From positions 186,001-250,000 of the forward strand of contig NZ_JAQSWB010000003.1 in the NCBI RefSeq assembly GCF_029266855.1: a stretch of DNA of 64,000 nt, read 5' to 3'. Within the stretch, counting starts at the first letter, position 1; each line of letters opens with the position of its first letter. The notes beneath the pieces are model-generated. The model saw only the letters and a list, made by a program, of their open reading frames with translations. It searched no databases and was not told where the DNA came from. Positions 58,604 to 64,000 of this stretch are shown here, piece after piece. The position numbers and the translations under genes were made by a program. The stretch comes from Fluviicola sp. (GTDB lineage Bacteria; Bacteroidota; Bacteroidia; Flavobacteriales_D; Crocinitomicaceae).

Positions 58604-58638
58604 ATTAGAAATTAGAAATTAGAAATTAGAAATTAGAA
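58604..58638. repeat. heptanucleotide microsatellite (attagaa)x5
   Basis: Five exact attagaa units overlapping the stop codon of the next gene. Confidence 0.9.
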
Positions 58639-60351
58639 ATACGCTATATACCCGAAATGCACTTTTGAGTCTCTGAATAAAACAGGATTGGAAAACTGTT
58701 GTCCGAGCGCATAGGTCAGGGAGAAGATCCCGATATTGGTTCCAAAACATAAACCTGCACCAAAACCTTTCGGGGAATCATGCCTATAGAGCTGAACATT
58801 GCGTTCGTACCAGCTTTGGTCGTAGAACACGAAGAGATACGAATTTTGATCCAAAATAAACCGGGGCTCAATGGTGAATGTCGCACGGAAAGTTCCCAAT
58901 AACTCATCTTCCATAAAACCGCGCTGGGACAGGTTTCCTCCGAAACGCAGAAGTTCGTTTTGCTGTATGTTATTCGTGTAAAAGGATTCACTGATTAAAC
59001 CGCCTTTGATGACAAAGCGTTTTCCGAGGGATTGATAATATTCGATCTGTACTTTTCCTCCATAGATCAAATAATGATTCGTGATGGAATCTTTGACAAG
59101 AGTTCTTTTCCCGACATTTCCTTCCAGGTACCAGATAAATCCTTTTCGCGGATTGGGTAAATAATCTACTGTCTGGTTCCGGAATGAGAGTCCGTAAAGA
59201 TTGCTTTTCGAACTCCCGTAAGCCAGGCCGGTGTTTGCTGCCCCAAGTAAATTCGATTGTTGATTCTTATAGAAGCCTGTGAGTGTTTTTCCGCCGGAAA
59301 CAAAGTAAGTAACTCCGATACTGGTTTTAAGCTCGAGGAAAGTCGAATCTCTTTTGAAGAGTGAGAACTGGCCGTCTAAACCGAAAGGTGTATTAAACAG
59401 GAAAGGATATGCCGCCTGGATCTTCAGTTGCGGGCTGCCCGGTTGAATGGAACGCCAGTTCAAATCGAACAATTCTCCGTGCTTGAATGCATTCTGAAGT
59501 TTCAGCCTCAGATCCCCGGTGAGCTGGTATTTTAATTTGACCGGATCCTGCTGAAGACCAATGGTACCGTTGAATAAAGAAACGGGTTTCGTTTCAATGT
59601 AAAGGTAGAGATTCGCTCCTTCGGGTGTGAACAAAATTTCTGCAGGTTTTGTCTGTTTGACAAAAATGAGCTGTGTGAGGCGGGTATTGATCAGGTCCAC
59701 TTGATCCTGGTTGTACCAATCTCCCTTTTCGATGTTCAAAAAATTCTCCAGGTATTTTTTAGACAGTTTGACTTTCTCTCCCGAAACGATGAGGTCGTTC
59801 CACTTAACTCTTGAGTTGGGGATGACAATTAATTCTGCAAAAAGTGTTTCTTTCTCAACTCTCAGATCCTCAAATGAAATGGTAGCAAAGGGATATCCTG
59901 CAACCTCAAAATCGTGCAGAATGCGTTCCAGGTTTCTGGAAATCTCAAACGGGGTGGGAGGAAGTGTTTCAATGGTGCGAGGACTGATTCCTATTTCCCG
60001 CAGGGAACGTTTACTGTTGTCTGATAGGGAAAGCTTTAATTCCTTGTACCGTAAACCAAGTGTGAACCAGGCTTCGCTATTCAGACTGTCGGTAGGAATG
60101 ATGGAATCTACCCCGAAAGTTAAATAGCCTTTTTTATAAGCCAGAAATTGAATTTCCTGCAGCTGATTTTTCAGTGAAAAGGTATCTGAGTAAGTGAAAC
60201 TGTTTTTTTTACTGATCTTTTTAAATGCAGGATCAGAAAAATGAACGGTTTTTTGTGCGTGAAAAATTGTGGGTACGAAAAGCAGCAGGATGATCAAAAG
60301 ACCAACCCTCCGTTTTTCCTGAGTAAATTTACCGAAATGCTTCAATTTCAA
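58633..60351 (-). CDS. BamA/TamA-like (Omp85-type) outer membrane protein
   Basis: POTRA-like N-terminus, C-terminal barrel 'GGNLSQRGFMEDELLGTFRATFTIEPRFILDQNSYLFVFYDQSWYE...GFGAGLCFGTNIGIFSLTYALGQQ'. Confidence 0.85.
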   Translation of the reverse strand: MKLKHFGKFTQEKRRVGLLIILLLFVPTIFHAQKTVHFSDPAFKKISKKNSFTYSDTFSLKNQLQEIQFLAYKKGYLTFGVDSIIPTDSLNSEAWFTLGLRYKELKLSLSDNSKRSLREIGISPRTIETLPPTPFEISRNLERILHDFEVAGYPFATISFEDLRVEKETLFAELIVIPNSRVKWNDLIVSGEKVKLSKKYLENFLNIEKGDWYNQDQVDLINTRLTQLIFVKQTKPAEILFTPEGANLYLYIETKPVSLFNGTIGLQQDPVKLKYQLTGDLRLKLQNAFKHGELFDLNWRSIQPGSPQLKIQAAYPFLFNTPFGLDGQFSLFKRDSTFLELKTSIGVTYFVSGGKTLTGFYKNQQSNLLGAANTGLAYGSSKSNLYGLSFRNQTVDYLPNPRKGFIWYLEGNVGKRTLVKDSITNHYLIYGGKVQIEYYQSLGKRFVIKGGLISESFYTNNIQQNELLRFGGNLSQRGFMEDELLGTFRATFTIEPRFILDQNSYLFVFYDQSWYERNVQLYRHDSPKGFGAGLCFGTNIGIFSLTYALGQQFSNPVLFRDSKVHFGYIAYF

Positions 60352-60453
60352 TTATTTCCTTTGACAAATGTCAAGAATATTCTATAATATAACGCTGAAA
60401 GTAGTAAGTTTGTATAGAAGTTACAATTAGTATGAACCATTAAACTGGAGATC

Positions 60454-60591
60454 ATGAAGAAATTATTGGGAATTCTTGCTATTGCCGTGTTTGTCGTTTT
60501 GGCAAGTGCATCCTGCAAAACAAAAGCAAACTGTGATGCATATAGTGCAATGGCGGATCAAAATCAGCATTCGGAAACAACAGACCGATAA
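60454..60591 (+). CDS. 45-aa small lipoprotein-like protein
   Basis: MKKLLGILAIAVFVVLASASCKTKANCDAYSAMADQNQHSETTDR*; below ORF-track length cutoff. Confidence 0.65.
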   Translation: MKKLLGILAIAVFVVLASASCKTKANCDAYSAMADQNQHSETTDR

Positions 60592-60810
60592 TTGTTCAGA
60601 ACCTATCGTACTTAAAACATAGAAAAACAGGAAGTTTACCGGTTTTTCCCTGGCATTGGCGTTAAGAAAAAATAGCGATTTTCAATTAAATCACAACTAA
60701 TCAACATTATAAAAAAAGGAATGTGGATAATATTTTATGTGAACTAACGTTAAAAAATGATAGCTTTGTAACCAACAACAACTAGTAAAACTAAAAAACA
60801 AGCAATAACT

Positions 60811-60948
60811 ATGAAGAAATTTTTTTCCTACGCGGCAGTAGCTGCTTTCTTAGCGGTAGTTCTGGCATCTTGCGGATCCTCAAGAGGACACTGTGATGCT
60901 TACGGAAGTGTTGATAACACTGAAAACGCTGATTTAGCATCGAAATAA
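60811..60948 (+). CDS. 45-aa small lipoprotein-like protein (paralog)
   Basis: MKKFFSYAAVAAFLAVVLASCGSSRGHCDAYGSVDNTENADLASK*; lipobox LASC; TAGCTTTG (-7-like) at 60761; terminator downstream. Confidence 0.78.
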   Translation: MKKFFSYAAVAAFLAVVLASCGSSRGHCDAYGSVDNTENADLASK

Positions 60949-60960
60949 CGAAACAAACCA

Positions 60961-60988
60961 AAAGTCTCTTCCCACGGAGGCTTTTTTT
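60961..60988 (+). terminator. terminator downstream of small lipoprotein gene
   Basis: aaagtctc-N7-ggaggcttttttt with one G-U pair. Confidence 0.65.
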
Positions 60989-60992
60989 ATGG

Positions 60993-61727
60993 TTACCTGT
61001 TTTTAGTGCGTAGAACAAAATTTTGACCCAGATAAACTTTGCGTACTTGTTCGTCTGAAGCCAGCTCTTCAGCTGTTCCCGATTTCAAAATACTCCCTTC
61101 AAACAAAAGATAAGCTCTGTCTGTAATAGATAAGGTTTCCTGTACGTTGTGATCTGTGATAAGGATCCCGATGTTTCTTTTCCGTAAATCGGAAACAATA
61201 CTTTGAATATCTTCTACCGCAATCGGATCTACTCCGGCAAAAGGCTCATCCAATAAAACGAATTTCGGATTGGTAGCCAAGGCACGGGCAATCTCAGTTC
61301 TTCTTTTCTCACCACCCGAAAGCCTGTTCCCAAGATTTTTCCTCACTTTCGTAAGACTGAACTCTTCCAGCAACTGTTCCATTTTTTCCTTGCGTTCCAC
61401 TTTGCTCAGGTCGGAAAGTTCCAGAATCGATAAGATATTGTCTTCTACGCTCAGCTTTCGGAAGACCGAAACTTCCTGGGGAAGATAGCCTATTCCTAAT
61501 TGTGAACGCTTGTACATCGGATAATGTGTGATTTCCAGGTCGTCCAGGAATACATGGCCTTCATCCGGTTTTACCAAACCTACCATCATGTAAAAGGAAG
61601 TGGTTTTCCCGGCACCGTTCGGACCCAGTAAACCTACAATTTCTCCCTGGTTCACCTCAATGGAGACTCCTTTTACTACGTTTCGACCTTTATAGGTCTT
61701 TTTGATATCGTGCGTATGTAATTTCAC
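60993..61727 (-). CDS. lptB: LPS export ABC transporter ATP-binding protein
   Basis: '[67 protein letters not shown]'. Confidence 0.97.
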   Translation of the reverse strand: MKLHTHDIKKTYKGRNVVKGVSIEVNQGEIVGLLGPNGAGKTTSFYMMVGLVKPDEGHVFLDDLEITHYPMYKRSQLGIGYLPQEVSVFRKLSVEDNILSILELSDLSKVERKEKMEQLLEEFSLTKVRKNLGNRLSGGEKRRTEIARALATNPKFVLLDEPFAGVDPIAVEDIQSIVSDLRKRNIGILITDHNVQETLSITDRAYLLFEGSILKSGTAEELASDEQVRKVYLGQNFVLRTKNR

Positions 61728-61761
61728 CTTGCGAAAATAAGATAATTTAGTCTAGCTTGAC

Positions 61762-62529
61762 TTATTTTGTATGCTTACCCTTTTCGAGTTCTTTTCTTTT
61801 GGCAATGGATTGACGAATCCAGAAGATGTGATTTCGTTTTCCTCTGTAGCCCATATTTCTTGATTCGTCAATGGCAGAATCTAAAAGTTGAGTTGCTTCC
61901 ATAAATCGCTGCTGGTTTTCTAAGAAGCAAGCATAAGTATATTTCCCTTCAAAATCTGCATAGCGCGTATTGAATTGTTCGTATTCTGTTTCAGCTTCTT
62001 TATACTTTCCCAATTTCTCCAGGGATCTGGCATATGATAGATGAGCTTGTGAACGGATGAAGTTCGGATGTTTATTTACCAGCTTGGCTAAGTCATTTAC
62101 TTTTTCATACTCGTTGACTGCGTAATTTGAACGCATCATAGCAGTAATCAATTCCGGTTCATTGGCAAAAAGTCCGTGACGGTTTTGCTCATACAATGCA
62201 AGCGCTTCTTCATCTCTGCCAAGGGCTTGGTAATAATTAGCAAGAGACATTCGGTTTTGAAATGTGTCAGAGAACTTTAAATTGCGCTCAAGCTGTTTCA
62301 GATTGCCATGCGGACGAACCACTGTATTCACATTGGAAGTCACTGAATTTAATTTGTCCCGGGTTAGAACAATTGTGAAAAGATAAATCAGGCTGCCAAT
62401 AAACGGGAGAAAAATAATAAGCCATAACCACTGGTTTGAATGGCCTTTACGCATACAATGGAATACACAAAATCCCTGCAGGATTAAGGATATAAAATAA
62501 TTGGAATACAATAAGTGTATTAGATTCAT
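61762..62529 (-). CDS. TPR protein with N-terminal PLDc_N-like membrane segment
   Basis: 'FHCMRKGHSNQWLWLIIFLPFIGSLIYLFTIV' then TPR-like helices. Confidence 0.75.
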   Translation of the reverse strand: MNLIHLLYSNYFISLILQGFCVFHCMRKGHSNQWLWLIIFLPFIGSLIYLFTIVLTRDKLNSVTSNVNTVVRPHGNLKQLERNLKFSDTFQNRMSLANYYQALGRDEEALALYEQNRHGLFANEPELITAMMRSNYAVNEYEKVNDLAKLVNKHPNFIRSQAHLSYARSLEKLGKYKEAETEYEQFNTRYADFEGKYTYACFLENQQRFMEATQLLDSAIDESRNMGYRGKRNHIFWIRQSIAKRKELEKGKHTK

Positions 62530-62543
62530 GGCTGAAAAAGAAA

Positions 62544-64000
62544 TTAAAAAGCGAAGGACCAACGTGCCCGGATTCCCAAAGGAGAAATCCCTGCATACAA
62601 ATGGGTAATTCTCCAGACCAAATCGACCCGGCCCAGTTTGAAAATGTTTTCAATCCCCACTGAAGCCTCTGCATATGGAATGTTCCCGAATTGTTTGGTA
62701 AAAGATGGAATGATCATTACTTCATTATGTCTTTGACTGATGGCACCATAAGTTATCCGTCCGGTTGTGACTAAGCGCCATTTCAACTTTTTGATCAAAG
62801 GAATACGGTCGAATAATAATCCCTGCCAATGCTGTTCGATAAATCCGCCAACGTACCTGTCTGAAATAAATTCAAAATAAGACATGCGGTTGAATGAATT
62901 CGTATACAGCCAATAGGATTGACTTCCTTCGTGAACTTTTAAAAAAGGATAAGCAACTGTTCCTAATACGACACCGGCGTTAACTCCATAACGCAGTCTG
63001 CCTAGAACTCCCACATTCCGATTGTGCTCCAATGCAAATTCCAGTTTCTGGTAATTGTAGTCACTCCCGAAAACACCTTTCATCCCAAAGATCCCCTGGA
63101 TGGATAAAATAGGATATTTGGAAGGAAGTGTTGTACGGTCAAAATTTCCTGAAATAAACTCCTCATCCTTACACCATCTGAATCGCAGTGTTACTTCAGA
63201 ACTTTGAACGTGTCTGATCGTATCTAAGCCTCCGGATTCATTTCTTCGTTCGTAGGTGGCAAGACCCAAGGGAGTATATTCTTTCCATTCAAAGCCACCA
63301 AAGATCACAAAATCTTTCCCGAGATCTTTTTCCAGGTTAATCCCGGCCTTGTCGACAAAGGTTAGTTTGTCTAAGGGGCCTGTGCGTAAAAGCGAACTGA
63401 AAGTGGACCCGACGGCTGCCGCAGTAGGTGAAATCCCGATTTGTTCGATATCCCTGTTTCCATAGAATATTAAAAGTCCACGCTTCTTTGGGGTAATATT
63501 GATCCGGGTAGTTAAGCCGTATTTGAATCGTTCGTCGCCAAACCCATAATACAATCTTCCTCCGAATTCAATCCGTTTGGAAAAAGCGTTGGAAGTTCTG
63601 ATGGCTAATCCTGTCCGGAATTTCTCTACGGGGTTAACAGAGATCAGGGAATAAATGGATCCCAGTTCTATTTTCCCTATCGGGTAATAACCGGAGGCAA
63701 GCATGTAGGTCGAGTTCTTCAGGAATTTAAAGAAGGGATCCTGGTTCAGGGAGTCAACCATCTGATCAATTCCATTTTCCTGTTCATTAAGTGGAATGTG
63801 CCTGTGTGCTATCCAATAATCCCTGCTCCGTGTTTTGGCGCTGTCGGCTAATTCAACGGTAAAGTCGCTTTTATAAAAGTCTTCGGGCCGGTCTTTGTTG
63901 ATTACAAAATTCTTTCGGGATGAATATTTCCGGCCATAGAATCCGTATAATTTGGTCCCCTTGGTAACCTTCAGATCCAGGATCATTTTCTCTTCGGTAA
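62544..64000 (-). CDS. DUF5686-type outer-membrane protein (truncated at right edge)
   Basis: Reading frame open to window end; barrel-like C-terminus 'GRVDLVWRITHLYAGISPLGIRARWSFAF'. Confidence 0.75.
   Translation of the reverse strand, partial: TEEKMILDLKVTKGTKLYGFYGRKYSSRKNFVINKDRPEDFYKSDFTVELADSAKTRSRDYWIAHRHIPLNEQENGIDQMVDSLNQDPFFKFLKNSTYMLASGYYPIGKIELGSIYSLISVNPVEKFRTGLAIRTSNAFSKRIEFGGRLYYGFGDERFKYGLTTRINITPKKRGLLIFYGNRDIEQIGISPTAAAVGSTFSSLLRTGPLDKLTFVDKAGINLEKDLGKDFVIFGGFEWKEYTPLGLATYERRNESGGLDTIRHVQSSEVTLRFRWCKDEEFISGNFDRTTLPSKYPILSIQGIFGMKGVFGSDYNYQKLEFALEHNRNVGVLGRLRYGVNAGVVLGTVAYPFLKVHEGSQSYWLYTNSFNRMSYFEFISDRYVGGFIEQHWQGLLFDRIPLIKKLKWRLVTTGRITYGAISQRHNEVMIIPSFTKQFGNIPYAEASVGIENIFKLGRVDLVWRITHLYAGISPLGIRARWSFAF

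Noticed and set aside
58604-58638. Possible CRISPR-like array
   Set aside because: Contiguous 7-bp units without spacers; simple microsatellite

Overview
Chromosomal window from a Bacteroidota organism, probably Flavobacteriales and Fluviicola/Crocinitomicaceae-like (an inference from gene content, TAnnTTTG promoter motifs and low-GC style). Most of it is ordinary housekeeping sequence: RND/MMPL transporter, S9 peptidase, glmS-DUF4270-glycogen synthase, panC/panD/flippase/rfaE2, LytTR two-component pairs, MlaE/MlaF, manC, Fur/CDF/TonB/HMA metal locus, two CPA2 antiporters, metK, PIF1-like helicase, lptB and a DUF5686-type protein. No rRNA, tRNA, CRISPR array, prophage or IS element was recognised. 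The most interesting region is 16687-25715, a 10-gene co-directional cassette. It encodes at least five paralogs of one core domain (x-G-I-A-x-A-Q-x-x-L-D ... L-L-x-L-G-F-x-P-x-F-Y-x-F ... S-x-x-Y-x-x-K ... R-L/K-V-x-x-P-x-P), variously carrying PASTA or OmpA-like domains. The cassette also encodes a charged coiled-coil protein, a TPR protein and a protein that appears built from ribosomal L7/L12-CTD-like repeats. No member shows an obvious signal peptide, so a multi-subunit cytoplasmic assembly of unknown function is proposed. Other notable items are a tandem array of Cys-rich putative zinc-ribbon/TM proteins (4976-7871), a lone KAP NTPase bracketed by terminators, two unannotated ~45-aa lipoproteins with a CDAY motif, three tandem large paralogs (54453-58494), and several intergenic repeat/palindrome families.
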